Of a stretch of 20,030 nucleotides of DNA, positions 6,792 to 14,356 are shown one piece after another; positions within the stretch are counted from its first letter, which is position 1; every line of letters starts with the position of its first letter. The notes under the pieces were generated by a model, which was not told the DNA's origin, made no database searches, and saw nothing but the letters and a program-made list of their open reading frames with translations. The DNA lies in assembly GCA_020429465.1 (NCBI GenBank), contig JAGQLH010000013.1, positions 1 through 20,030 of the forward strand, given 5' to 3'. This stretch comes from Candidatus Dojkabacteria bacterium. Lineage in GTDB: Bacteria > Patescibacteriota > Dojkabacteria > B142 > WJKM01. Position numbers and translations under genes: made by a program.

Positions 6792-8213
6792 ATGAAAAAA
6801 GTCATACATACAAGTATTCTTTCGGTTATCATCTTCCCACTTTTCATCAACTCAACGTTAGCTGCTTTCACGGATATTATACCGGATACAACATTTTATG
6901 ATGCAATTGTGTACGTACAAGACGAAGGTATTGTAAGTGGCTTTGAAGATGGGACATACAGACCTCTTAATGAAATCACTCGCGGAGAATTTACTAAAAT
7001 AATTATCAATAGCCGTTTTGATCAATCTACTATCGAAAATTGCACTGAAAAAGTATTCCCTGACATTACTGATGAAAATAAATTTATACGTTACATCTGT
7101 GTTGCCAAAAATCACAACATAGTGAATGGGTACTCTGATGGAAATTATTATTCCGAATCAACAATATCAGTAGCTGAAGCAATGAAGATCCTTTCCAATT
7201 CATTCGATTTAGAATTACTTAATGCCCAAGAGACTGAAAATAAATTCAAACCCTACGTTGATTCACTCTCTGAAGTGAATGCTATTCCAGGTACCATTTT
7301 TTCAATGTTCGACCCTCTGTTAAGGGATGAAATGGCCGAGTTTATCTACCGACTAGAAAATAATTACACGACATTTCCTTCTTTGTCCTATGAGGAAATT
7401 AACATACTATATGATGGAGGGCAGATAGATAGTGAAAACAATACATTTTCAGAAGAACCAGTTGGTGAAGAGAACAAATTAGCTATCTATGAGGTAAATA
7501 ACAATACTATTAGTCTAAAAGAAACCCCTTCGGTAGCCGAAAATTATAAAGATCTTCAAAATGATACAACCAAACACGTTGAATTATGGACACTATTTGC
7601 AAGTCTTATACCACTTGAACGCAGGGATTTCCTAGTTGAATATATTCTTTTTACCGATGGAGAAGCAGAAGCTCTTGCAACAGTACATCAAAGTCAGACA
7701 GATTTGTCTAAATGGGTACTTAACATTGATATCTACGATAGCTATTATCCAGATTTTGAGTTCATGAATGAAGAAGATGTTCTTTTCACCCTCATCCATG
7801 AATATGCTCATTTGCTTACACTCAATTCCTCACAGTTATCAGTAAACAGTCTAGATTCAGACTGCAGAACAACCCATTATGTCCCAGAAGGATGTTCACT
7901 TGAAGAGTCGTACCTTAATCAATTTGTTTCACAATTTTGGACTGATAGTATGATTAATCAGGTACAAAGTATAGACCTAATCGAAGATGCCGATGCATAT
8001 TATGATGCAATCATAGAATTCTATACTAATCACCCAAATAGTTTTGTGTCTGAATATGCCGCAACAAATGAGGTAGAAGACTTAGCGGAGTCATTTACAT
8101 TCTTTGTCCTACAAGATAGACCGACCGGTAGTACCACAGCCGATCAAAAAATCCTCTTTTTTTACAATTATCCTGAATTGATTGAGCTTCGCGAACATAT
8201 GCGGAGCATCTAA
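6792..8213 (+). CDS. Secreted SLH-domain protein with zinc-metallopeptidase-like C-terminal domain
   Basis: The 473-residue protein has a signal peptide (about 1-25, ending TLAA). Two clear S-layer homology repeats follow: FTDIIPDTTFYDAIVYVQDEG (26-75) and FPDITDENKFIRYICVAKNH (89-138). A third, weaker repeat lies at about 150-190. SLH repeats bind proteins to the cell wall. The C-terminal half has LIHEYAHLLTL (H336, E337, H340), a zinc-binding HEXXH motif. About 90 residues later EDLAESFTFF (429-438) supplies acidic residues for a third ligand, as in gluzincin-type peptidases. It is probably a cell-surface protease with unknown substrate. It starts at ATG without a ribosome binding site and diverges from DUF2207. 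Confidence 0.8.
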   Translation: MKKVIHTSILSVIIFPLFINSTLAAFTDIIPDTTFYDAIVYVQDEGIVSGFEDGTYRPLNEITRGEFTKIIINSRFDQSTIENCTEKVFPDITDENKFIRYICVAKNHNIVNGYSDGNYYSESTISVAEAMKILSNSFDLELLNAQETENKFKPYVDSLSEVNAIPGTIFSMFDPLLRDEMAEFIYRLENNYTTFPSLSYEEINILYDGGQIDSENNTFSEEPVGEENKLAIYEVNNNTISLKETPSVAENYKDLQNDTTKHVELWTLFASLIPLERRDFLVEYILFTDGEAEALATVHQSQTDLSKWVLNIDIYDSYYPDFEFMNEEDVLFTLIHEYAHLLTLNSSQLSVNSLDSDCRTTHYVPEGCSLEESYLNQFVSQFWTDSMINQVQSIDLIEDADAYYDAIIEFYTNHPNSFVSEYAATNEVEDLAESFTFFVLQDRPTGSTTADQKILFFYNYPELIELREHMRSI

Positions 8214-8276
8214 CGATTGTTTTCTTAAGTAAAAAATGACAAAAACCACTCACTTTACCACTGGCGGAAGCTACTT

Positions 8277-9026
8277 TTAAATAACTGCCCACTCAAACGT
8301 CTCCATAACTTCAAAAACTTCTTCTAGATCTGTGCTGTAAATACCTATCGAATCCCCTAACACCTGCTCATTTGGCATACATCCTGGCATAATTACTGGC
8401 TCGCTTACACATCGACAATCTTTAATATTTTCATATTCACATTGATTAGAAATGTATACTTCACTGTATTCATAGAGGGCAGATAGCCACAAATTGTTAT
8501 CTAATTGAACTGAATAATTTCCTCCTACATGGACATATCCATCTCCTCCTTCACCAAACATATACTTAGTCAATTGATAGATCTCATCATTAATCTGAAT
8601 ACTATCTCGAACATCGCCATCTTCAGTATTAATCTCTACTGGCTCTGGTGAATAAGAACGAATAACAGGATCAGTAGAAATAACAAAAACATCAAATTCC
8701 TGTGAAGTGTAAAAATCTGTATCAACATCTTTTACTACCTCTTTTTGAAATACAATATAATCTCCTTCTTGTGACCAAGATAATTCTTCATTACTAATAC
8801 TCCATTGTTCGGGATATTCGAATGAAATCTCGTATCCATTGAATTCATCTTCATAGGCTAGCCAACCATCCTTTGTTTTATCATTCCCTGGTTGAATTCG
8901 AGTTATCTGATCTTCTTCTTCAAACGGAAATCCGAAATAATTTTGACTGAAAATATACCAGAGTGAGACACCAGCAATAGCAATCAGTAGAAATACACTA
9001 AATATAACCATGAATTTTGATTTCAT
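8277..9026 (-). CDS. Single-pass membrane protein of unknown function
   Basis: The family is not recognised. The 249-residue product has one N-terminal membrane segment (about 5-27) after a short basic tip, with no lipobox cysteine, so it is probably an anchored extracytoplasmic protein. The exported part is acidic and contains YEISFEYPEQWSI (near 70-82), a pattern seen in PsbP-like and other beta-rich surface proteins of uncultured bacteria. Four cysteines lie close together (CEYENIKDCRC and MPGC, about 195-215), possibly disulphide-bonded. It converges with the SLH-protease gene at 8213 without an obvious terminator. Its upstream region carries two copies of a 10-bp palindrome around the likely promoter. 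Confidence 0.65.
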   Translation of the reverse strand: MKSKFMVIFSVFLLIAIAGVSLWYIFSQNYFGFPFEEEDQITRIQPGNDKTKDGWLAYEDEFNGYEISFEYPEQWSISNEELSWSQEGDYIVFQKEVVKDVDTDFYTSQEFDVFVISTDPVIRSYSPEPVEINTEDGDVRDSIQINDEIYQLTKYMFGEGGDGYVHVGGNYSVQLDNNLWLSALYEYSEVYISNQCEYENIKDCRCVSEPVIMPGCMPNEQVLGDSIGIYSTDLEEVFEVMETFEWAVI

Positions 9027-9065
9027 TTTGGGGAAATAATTAAGTTAAATCAATTAATTAGACGC

Positions 9066-9075
9066 ATGTATACAT
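9066..9075. promoter_or_regulatory. Palindrome ATGTATACAT, copy 1
   Basis: A perfect 10-bp palindrome within the longer shared word CATGTATACATAAA. It lies just downstream of the predicted leftward transcription start (about 9079), a position suited to repression of the 249-residue protein gene. Confidence 0.45.
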
Positions 9076-9082
9076 AAATTAT

Positions 9083-9094
9083 TACACTATAACA
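9083..9094 (-). promoter_or_regulatory. Extended -10 promoter for the 249-residue membrane protein gene
   Basis: On the minus strand TGTTATAGT is an extended -10 element (TATAGT at 9091-9086) with no clear -35. The word GTTATAGTGTAA here also occurs at the dockerin gene promoter (4162-4151). The leader would be about 53 bases. Confidence 0.4.
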
Positions 9095-9112
9095 ATTAAT
9101 TTTAGGATTTAT

Positions 9113-9142
9113 TTGTTTACATGTATACATAAAGAGTAGAAT
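9113..9142 (+). promoter_or_regulatory. Possible rightward promoter toward the 407-aa gene
   Basis: TTGTTT (9113-9118) and TAGAAT (9137-9142) have an 18-base spacer that contains the second palindrome. It would leave a leader of about 160 bases before ATG 9310. No structure or small ORF is evident in 9150-9306. Confidence 0.35.
9121..9130. promoter_or_regulatory. Palindrome ATGTATACAT, copy 2
   Basis: Identical to the copy at 9066-9075, including flanking CATGTATACATAAA, with centres 55 bases apart (about five helical turns). It sits inside the spacer of the possible rightward promoter and about 45 bases upstream of the leftward one. Confidence 0.45.
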
Positions 9143-9309
9143 AAAACGAAAGAAAAGATAGCATCCTTGGACATATAACAGAACTAAATACTAGCCCTAC
9201 AAGAATTAAGTCCGATAAAGTGGATAAGGGAATGATACTTTTAGGCTAAACATAAAAACCTCAATCACTATCTTATCTATACTATTTATTATTTTTAACT
9301 CTAACTTTG

Positions 9310-10533
9310 ATGTTATTTCTTGATTTCGAGTCAGGAATAAGTAAAGAAGGTGGGGGTATTGGTCCAACGCAAAATACTCTGATTAGAATTCCAACCCCAT
9401 CCCTTCTTAGACATAGAGAAGAGAAGGATATCTATAAAAAAGGTGGTGAGAATCTTTTAGTAGATGCTATACGGATATTTGTTGATTCACTTGGTGAAGA
9501 AGAGGAGGAAAGCATACAAATCAAACTAGATAATGAGAATTTATTGTACGTAATCGAACGCGATAAATTTAATAACCAAACATTTCTAACAGGTAAAGAC
9601 TTAAAACAAAAGTTTTCAGACTTAGAAAATGATCATTCATTACTATTCTTACTTAATCTTAAGCCACCTATTTACTCGAAGGAGCTAAGTCCAAATCTTA
9701 ACTTGCCAAGATCTGTAGATAATGATTCTTCATGGTTTGATGGAAGCTACTTTGGAATTGAAATTAAGAAAGATGATTCACAAGAAATACATTCCAGATT
9801 AATTCCGCTTAGTCGTGAACAAACTAAAAAATATGAAGAAATTGTAAGAGACCCAAATAAAGAATCCTCTTTCAAAGTCCACCTTGAAAATAATATCAGC
9901 ATAACTGGTAGAAAGGACGTACTGCTTAGACAAAAATTATATAGATTAATTACAAAATCCGAGCCAAAGATTTTTGAAGCTAGGCGAAAACAGTGGCAGA
10001 AATTTTATACTCAAAGCGAACTACTATTAGGGTTATTAAGAAACAAAAAACTTTTAAGCAAAGAAGCACTCATTACCGCTATTGAGTCAGAATTAACGGA
10101 AGATAATACGAAATACAACTTAGTCGAACATGAATATACTTCTCACCCAACCAAGGATTTCACGATCCCTAAAGAAAATACAGTTACTTTAATGGAGCTC
10201 TTTGAAGATCCAGGAATAATAGATTCTCTTATTGAGAATAGTAATCAAACCATAGAGATTGCACCAGGCTGGGATGCCGAACTCGTTATAGAAGCCGACC
10301 ACCACCTCCCAGATTTGAAAACAAGAATATACCTAAAATTGCGAAATAATGATAAGACTTACAAAGATACATATATCTGCTTTAATCTGCCAGCCATTCA
10401 AAATTATCGAATGGCAACTATTGGTCAAGTGCAAGCAGGAATACCACTAGCTGTACAGGAGCAATTGAAAGCATATAAAATTGAAGGGGTTACATTCATC
10501 TCAAATCAAAAGTTATATGGTGTAGAGCCTTAA
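9310..10533 (+). CDS. Hypothetical protein, 407 aa, unrecognised
   Basis: I do not recognise this protein. ATG 9310 is chosen over the TTG immediately before it. It has no signal peptide or membrane segment and is rich in Lys, Glu and Leu, so it is probably cytosolic. The N-terminus MLFLDFESG is followed by a Gly-rich turn and then alternating beta-like and helical stretches. An acidic run EEEEES lies near residue 60. A basic helical stretch around 215-235 contains FEARRKQWQKFYTQSELLLG. The C-terminal part (about 310-407) looks beta-rich. No catalytic motif is evident. It stands alone between convergent or divergent neighbours, and its base composition matches the rest of the window. Confidence 0.6.
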   Translation: MLFLDFESGISKEGGGIGPTQNTLIRIPTPSLLRHREEKDIYKKGGENLLVDAIRIFVDSLGEEEEESIQIKLDNENLLYVIERDKFNNQTFLTGKDLKQKFSDLENDHSLLFLLNLKPPIYSKELSPNLNLPRSVDNDSSWFDGSYFGIEIKKDDSQEIHSRLIPLSREQTKKYEEIVRDPNKESSFKVHLENNISITGRKDVLLRQKLYRLITKSEPKIFEARRKQWQKFYTQSELLLGLLRNKKLLSKEALITAIESELTEDNTKYNLVEHEYTSHPTKDFTIPKENTVTLMELFEDPGIIDSLIENSNQTIEIAPGWDAELVIEADHHLPDLKTRIYLKLRNNDKTYKDTYICFNLPAIQNYRMATIGQVQAGIPLAVQEQLKAYKIEGVTFISNQKLYGVEP

Positions 10534-10644
10534 GTGGGAAAAGATTTGATAGTTTTAGGAGTATATACTAGGTACTCTTTAATTTTATAAGGAAGCTTAT
10601 TTTGAGTAGCATGATAGGAGTGTAGAAATTAGACTACAAAATAC

Positions 10645-11514
10645 TTACTCAACGCGAACCCACTCTTCCCTCTCTGTATCATAGACCGAACCAAAATTTC
10701 CATTTTCAAAAGCAGTAATAGTAATATCTCCAATAGGATCTTGTATACCCATATCCTGAAGATACCTTTCAATATTCAAAATAGCTTCTTCTTCTGACTG
10801 CTGACCAACCATTAGGTTATTCCAATCTTCCTGTTGAATCCCCAGTTTAATAGAACCATTTCTTATAAGGGAGTTAGTTGACTCTTCTATTGTTTCCCCC
10901 AAAACAAGACTTGTTTGAAAGTGAGTAGTTGATTCATTCAACGCATTTATATGATAAATCCCCGGATTTATAACAGATCCATCCTCCTTAACATATTCAC
11001 TATAAAGAACAATATCATATCTAAGACCCATAATTCTGAATATTGAAGCAGTTCCATCTAATATTGGAATATCTTGCCGTATCATTTCTCCAGAACTTGG
11101 TTGACACCTCTCATGTAGAAGTTCATGTGGTATTACATAAGGAAAATTTGAAGTTGAACGATCAAAGTAATCTGCTAATCCGTCAACCTTGATTCCATTT
11201 GGGGTAGATAGACCACCAACTTCATTTCCTAGTTCAACTACCTGAATATTTACAGGATTATCATCATCGACAATTTGACAGCCCCATAAATTTAAATACC
11301 GATTTGTATTCTGAACCCCCTCAATAATCTCTTTTTGCATTGTTCGGGTAAGAAAACTATCAGTTTCAGTAATATTGATATAGTTTGGCATTTCTATATC
11401 TCCATAATAATCATATAGATCAGATATAGCCCAAATTACAGAACTTACTAACATTAAGAGAGATAATGTTAGAGCGCAACCTCTTTTTTTAGATATTTCT
11501 GCTCTTTCAGACAC
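10645..11514 (-). CDS. Membrane-anchored HEXXH metallopeptidase-like protein
   Basis: Translation most likely begins at GTG 11514, because the next methionine lies within the membrane segment. The 289-residue protein has a basic tip (KKRGC), one membrane segment (about 13-30) and an extracytoplasmic domain. VIPHELLHERC (H130, E131, H134) is a zinc-metallopeptidase signature. LDGTASIF (152-159) and ALNESTTHF (191-199, E194) follow at distances where such families often place a third metal ligand. It is thus a probable membrane-tethered peptidase, with no clear family and unknown substrate. A strong promoter overlapped by an inverted repeat lies directly upstream, suggesting regulated expression. 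Confidence 0.65.
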   Translation of the reverse strand: MSERAEISKKRGCALTLSLLMLVSSVIWAISDLYDYYGDIEMPNYINITETDSFLTRTMQKEIIEGVQNTNRYLNLWGCQIVDDDNPVNIQVVELGNEVGGLSTPNGIKVDGLADYFDRSTSNFPYVIPHELLHERCQPSSGEMIRQDIPILDGTASIFRIMGLRYDIVLYSEYVKEDGSVINPGIYHINALNESTTHFQTSLVLGETIEESTNSLIRNGSIKLGIQQEDWNNLMVGQQSEEEAILNIERYLQDMGIQDPIGDITITAFENGNFGSVYDTEREEWVRVE

Positions 11515-11542
11515 TACAAGTAATAATAATTTTAGCCTTCAT

Positions 11543-11571
11543 ATTATACCCCATAGTATATAAGGGGTCAA
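11543..11571 (-). promoter_or_regulatory. Strong sigma70-type promoter of the HELLH peptidase gene
   Basis: On the minus strand TTGACC (11571-11566) and a consensus TATAAT (11548-11543) are separated by the ideal 17 bases. Transcription would start about 11536, giving a leader near 22 bases before GTG 11514. Confidence 0.7.
11548..11568. promoter_or_regulatory. Inverted repeat ACCCC-N11-GGGGT within the promoter spacer
   Basis: The arms ACCCC (11548-11552) and GGGGT (11564-11568) are G/C blocks in an otherwise AT-rich region. They fill both ends of the spacer between -35 and -10, touching each element. This geometry fits a repressor or MerR-like spacer-binding activator site. Confidence 0.5.
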
Positions 11572-11638
11572 TATTAATCTTTCTCCTAATAGATCCTATC
11601 TAATAGTTTCAAAAAATATAGACCAAAAATCCATTACC

Positions 11639-12604
11639 TTGTATGATCAAATAATTAAGTATTCATCGGATATGTCCACAGAAGCAACATTATTACAAGC
11701 AGTACAATCACAAACTTTAAAGAATTACGAAGTATGCCCCGGATTTGAACAGTATAGTACCATCTTTGCATTATCGACTGAGGATTATTCGAAAACAAAA
11801 CAAAGAATATACTGGGCAGCAACAAGTGAAAGTTTTAAAGAATATTTACTACAACTGGGCTATCCACATTTATTTGAAACTGAACCCTCTAAAGCTCAGT
11901 TCTTAAGTGTAGATCGAAGAACATATCCAGGAGGTGCAGCTACTGAAGCTGAGAATCAAAAGAGATTTACATATGAATTAGAGACGGCATGGGAGAATTT
12001 ACCAATTGAAAGAAAAAGAGAATACGAAGACATGGTTAGACAATACAAACGCATAGAACCCTTAAAACAAAAACAAATAGAACACCTAAAGAGATCTATC
12101 GATCAAGCGGCAAAAATAATACACTCATCAGAAACATTACAAGAACTACTTCAACTTGAATTCAACACAGAATCTTCCGCTACTCAGAAAAAACACCAAG
12201 TTATTGAATTACTAAAAAAAGAAGATGTACGCATTATTGAAAAAGATATAACACATTTCAGCAAAAAAAATCGAGCAAGAGCTGAAATATCTGAAAATGG
12301 CTCAGCAGAAATCTGGGTTGCTGAGAATGATACAGAAATATTTAAAGAAATAATTCATGAATATGCCTCTATTGTATGTATGAGAGAAATCATAAAGAGG
12401 CAAAAGATAGCATCACTAAAGTCGCCATCTGATCTCCTTGTCGCACTTGCAAGGGGTATAGCACTAAAAAAGAATCCATTTACAACATCTGCAAGAGCAA
12501 AACAAAAAATTCACAAGGAATTCGACAACGGACTTTTTATTATTGATGTAATTACCGGATCTAAATATCTAAAAGAAGATTTAGCATTCCTTCGAACAAC
12601 TTAG
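11639..12604 (+). CDS. Hypothetical protein with incomplete HEXXH motif (HEYAS)
   Basis: The longest frame starts at TTG 11639; ATG 11672 (residue 12) is an equally plausible start. The 321-residue protein lacks signal peptide and membrane segments. Its middle (about 105-175) is strongly helical and charged, likely a coiled coil. Near the C-terminus IFKEIIHEYASIVCMREII (about 234-252) looks like the zinc helix of a metallopeptidase, compare LIHEYAHLL in the SLH protein. The second histidine is serine here (H240, E241, S244), so catalysis is doubtful. The preceding stretch ISENGSAEIWVAEN fits the beta strand that often precedes this helix. It converges on the Fic gene with a 30-base gap and no hairpin. 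The family is unknown. Confidence 0.6.
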   Translation: MYDQIIKYSSDMSTEATLLQAVQSQTLKNYEVCPGFEQYSTIFALSTEDYSKTKQRIYWAATSESFKEYLLQLGYPHLFETEPSKAQFLSVDRRTYPGGAATEAENQKRFTYELETAWENLPIERKREYEDMVRQYKRIEPLKQKQIEHLKRSIDQAAKIIHSSETLQELLQLEFNTESSATQKKHQVIELLKKEDVRIIEKDITHFSKKNRARAEISENGSAEIWVAENDTEIFKEIIHEYASIVCMREIIKRQKIASLKSPSDLLVALARGIALKKNPFTTSARAKQKIHKEFDNGLFIIDVITGSKYLKEDLAFLRTT

Positions 12605-12634
12605 CTAGATTTGATGTCATCTCGACGAACCAGT

Positions 12635-13879
12635 CTACCTCTTTTTCTTCGCAAGTGGCTTCAGAGAACTATTATTATCTAATATCCTTTTATATGCTTT
12701 CTTGTCTAAATTTTTCACATTTTCCAATATACTGTGAATTACAATATTTATTCCACGAATTTCAAGAAAATCTGGAGATATATTATTTGTATCTGACATC
12801 AAAGCTTCTAATAAATCAAGATCCTTATTAATTAAATGCCCAACTAAAGAGTCAATTAGATTAGCTACTGGTTCTCTGAATTCCAAATACCTCCAACTAC
12901 CTTTACCTTCGTTTCTCGCCTGAGTCACCCCATGAATATTCCCTCGAAACCACGCCCTTGGAGAATCCATATCAAGTTTAGCTATTTCAAATTCGTAATC
13001 TATCATATCCCCAACGTACAACTCTAACTTCTCATAGTACTCTTTCTGAACCAACTCACTACTCATAATTACCTCAAGTACCTCTTTAAGCTCCTTACTT
13101 GTGCATTTATACCCACTAAAGTTTTGCAATAGATTAGGTCTTAATTTATTGATAACAGACTTTGAGTCTGGAGATAAATCATCTAGAAAATTACCTACTA
13201 ATAGAGCTTCAACCTTTTTAGTCTCATTATTCATATTTCTCTCATCCCCTGTACCAAGAATTCGCCAACCATTTTCTGATATTAATTTTGGTGTAAATTC
13301 CCTACCAACCTTTTTCAGCTTTTGTTGGACTGACTTCTGAATCAGAGTATCTAAATCGCCACTTAACCTTCCCGAACCATCTTCTGGTATATGTAATGCC
13401 CAAAAAACTAAATAAAACTTTGCAATCCCTCTCCAAATATCCTCATCTGAAAGACTGGGTACACTAGTAATAAATTCGTTCAATTTTTCTATGGCCTTTG
13501 GTGCAAGCTTTTTTATAGAAGCAACTTCAGGATGAGCAAAATATCCGTTGTTTACGTTTAATTTACGAACCCCACTCACATCTTGTCTTGCTATTGCATT
13601 CAGTGCTTGCCTAACATCAAAATCCTTTACTTGGTTTATTTGAAATGCAGGTGAACCATGTGCTCCAGCTATTCCCGGCCTTTGAAAGTACACTTTATTA
13701 ATAGAAAGTATATCTGAAAGAGTGATATCCCCCTCAGCCAATTTATGGGCAAGCTCTGGAATCACCTCTATATTAACTTTATCTGAGGCATGACGAGTCT
13801 CTCTAGTGTTCAGTTCAGCAATATGACCCAACTGAATCAGAGGTTCTGCTTTATCTCCACTAAGAATCTCACCCGACAT
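12635..13879 (-). CDS. Fic-domain protein with variant catalytic motif
   Basis: ATG 13879 is preferred over the adjoining TTG, giving 414 residues. The central part (about 50-190) fits a Fic fold. It begins with ITLSDILSINKVYF, then has the SGVRKLNVNNGYFAHPEVASI flap (about 102-122). The helix KFYLVFWALH leads into H163-I-P-E-D-G-S-G-R171, the position of the canonical HPFx(D/E)GNGR. The catalytic His, the acidic residue, both glycines and Arg are kept, but Pro-Phe becomes Ile-Pro and Asn becomes Ser. Fic enzymes usually transfer AMP to protein hydroxyls. The C-terminal 200 residues are unrecognised and no inhibitory (S/T)xxxE(G/N) motif was found. The protein is soluble, without a paired antitoxin gene. 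Confidence 0.6.
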   Translation of the reverse strand: MSGEILSGDKAEPLIQLGHIAELNTRETRHASDKVNIEVIPELAHKLAEGDITLSDILSINKVYFQRPGIAGAHGSPAFQINQVKDFDVRQALNAIARQDVSGVRKLNVNNGYFAHPEVASIKKLAPKAIEKLNEFITSVPSLSDEDIWRGIAKFYLVFWALHIPEDGSGRLSGDLDTLIQKSVQQKLKKVGREFTPKLISENGWRILGTGDERNMNNETKKVEALLVGNFLDDLSPDSKSVINKLRPNLLQNFSGYKCTSKELKEVLEVIMSSELVQKEYYEKLELYVGDMIDYEFEIAKLDMDSPRAWFRGNIHGVTQARNEGKGSWRYLEFREPVANLIDSLVGHLINKDLDLLEALMSDTNNISPDFLEIRGINIVIHSILENVKNLDKKAYKRILDNNSSLKPLAKKKR

Positions 13880-13888
13880 CAAAAAAAT

Positions 13889-14221
13889 TTAAAAACTAAC
13901 AAACCCAACTACATCACTCGCCATCTTCTCAAATATCTTGGGGTTTTTGTAGTAATGATCATGATCTTTGTAAACTTTAAGCTCTAGGTTTAAAAAATAC
14001 TTTACACCTTCTTGGATATGCTCAATTGCCACACTTTCATCATTCTACACACGAATAATCAGAGTAGGAATCGCAGTATCCTCAGCTGCTTCAAACCCAT
14101 CATATCTTCTACAGTCTTCGACAAGTGAGTAGGGGATTTTAAATTCCTCACCAGTGCTTCGAATATATGAATAATAACCACACTCTTTCCACTTATCCAG
14201 TTCTTGTTTCGAATAAACCAT
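13889..14221 (-). pseudogene. Alpha/beta-hydrolase remnant, truncated and with an internal stop
   Basis: Reading leftward from ATG 14221, one frame gives MVYSKQELDKW ... FEAAEDTAIPTLIIRV, then TAG (14047-14045), then NDESVAIEHIQEG ... LELKVYKDHDHYYKNP, ending at TAA 13889. The joined text matches the C-terminal third of serine alpha/beta hydrolases: a strand IPTLII(H/R), the acid-bearing NDESV segment, and the catalytic-histidine segment KDHDHYY. The nucleophile-bearing N-terminal two thirds are absent, since the frame is closed by TGA shortly upstream. TAG ends several intact genes in this window, so readthrough is unlikely. It is a degraded gene lying 10 bases upstream of the Fic gene on the same strand. 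Confidence 0.7.
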
Positions 14222-14315
14222 TGGAACCTTCTCACATAATCAATAACAGGAGTAATTTAGATGGGGTAATACAGGATATTCATAACAGGTTAAGCAAACC
14301 CCTCGTCGCACATAA

Positions 14316-14351
14316 TGAGATTGTCCCCCTCAAACCAGGGGGACAATCTCA
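14316..14351. terminator. 15-bp perfect hairpin after lemA
   Basis: TGAGATTGTCCCCCT and AGGGGGACAATCTCA pair without mismatch around loop CAAACC, 5 bases beyond the lemA stop codon. It is the most stable hairpin in the window. No T-run follows on either strand, so it may block exonucleases or terminate unusually rather than act as a standard intrinsic terminator. The region 14222-14315 holds nothing else recognisable. Confidence 0.65.
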
Positions 14352-14356
14352 AGTGG

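Noticed and set aside
10559..10577. Possible terminator hairpin GAGTA-N9-TACTC after the 407-aa gene
   Set aside because: The stem is only 5 bp with a 9-base loop, too weak to call, although T-rich sequence follows.
12605..12634. Terminator between the convergent HEYAS and Fic genes
   Set aside because: No inverted repeat of useful length is present in the 30-base gap.
13790..13987. Plus-strand open frame of 65 codons
   Set aside because: It overlaps the Fic gene start and the hydrolase remnant on the other strand and resembles no protein.
14045..14047. Recoding of the internal TAG as an amino acid in the hydrolase remnant
   Set aside because: TAG terminates three intact genes here, and the hydrolase also lacks its N-terminal two thirds.
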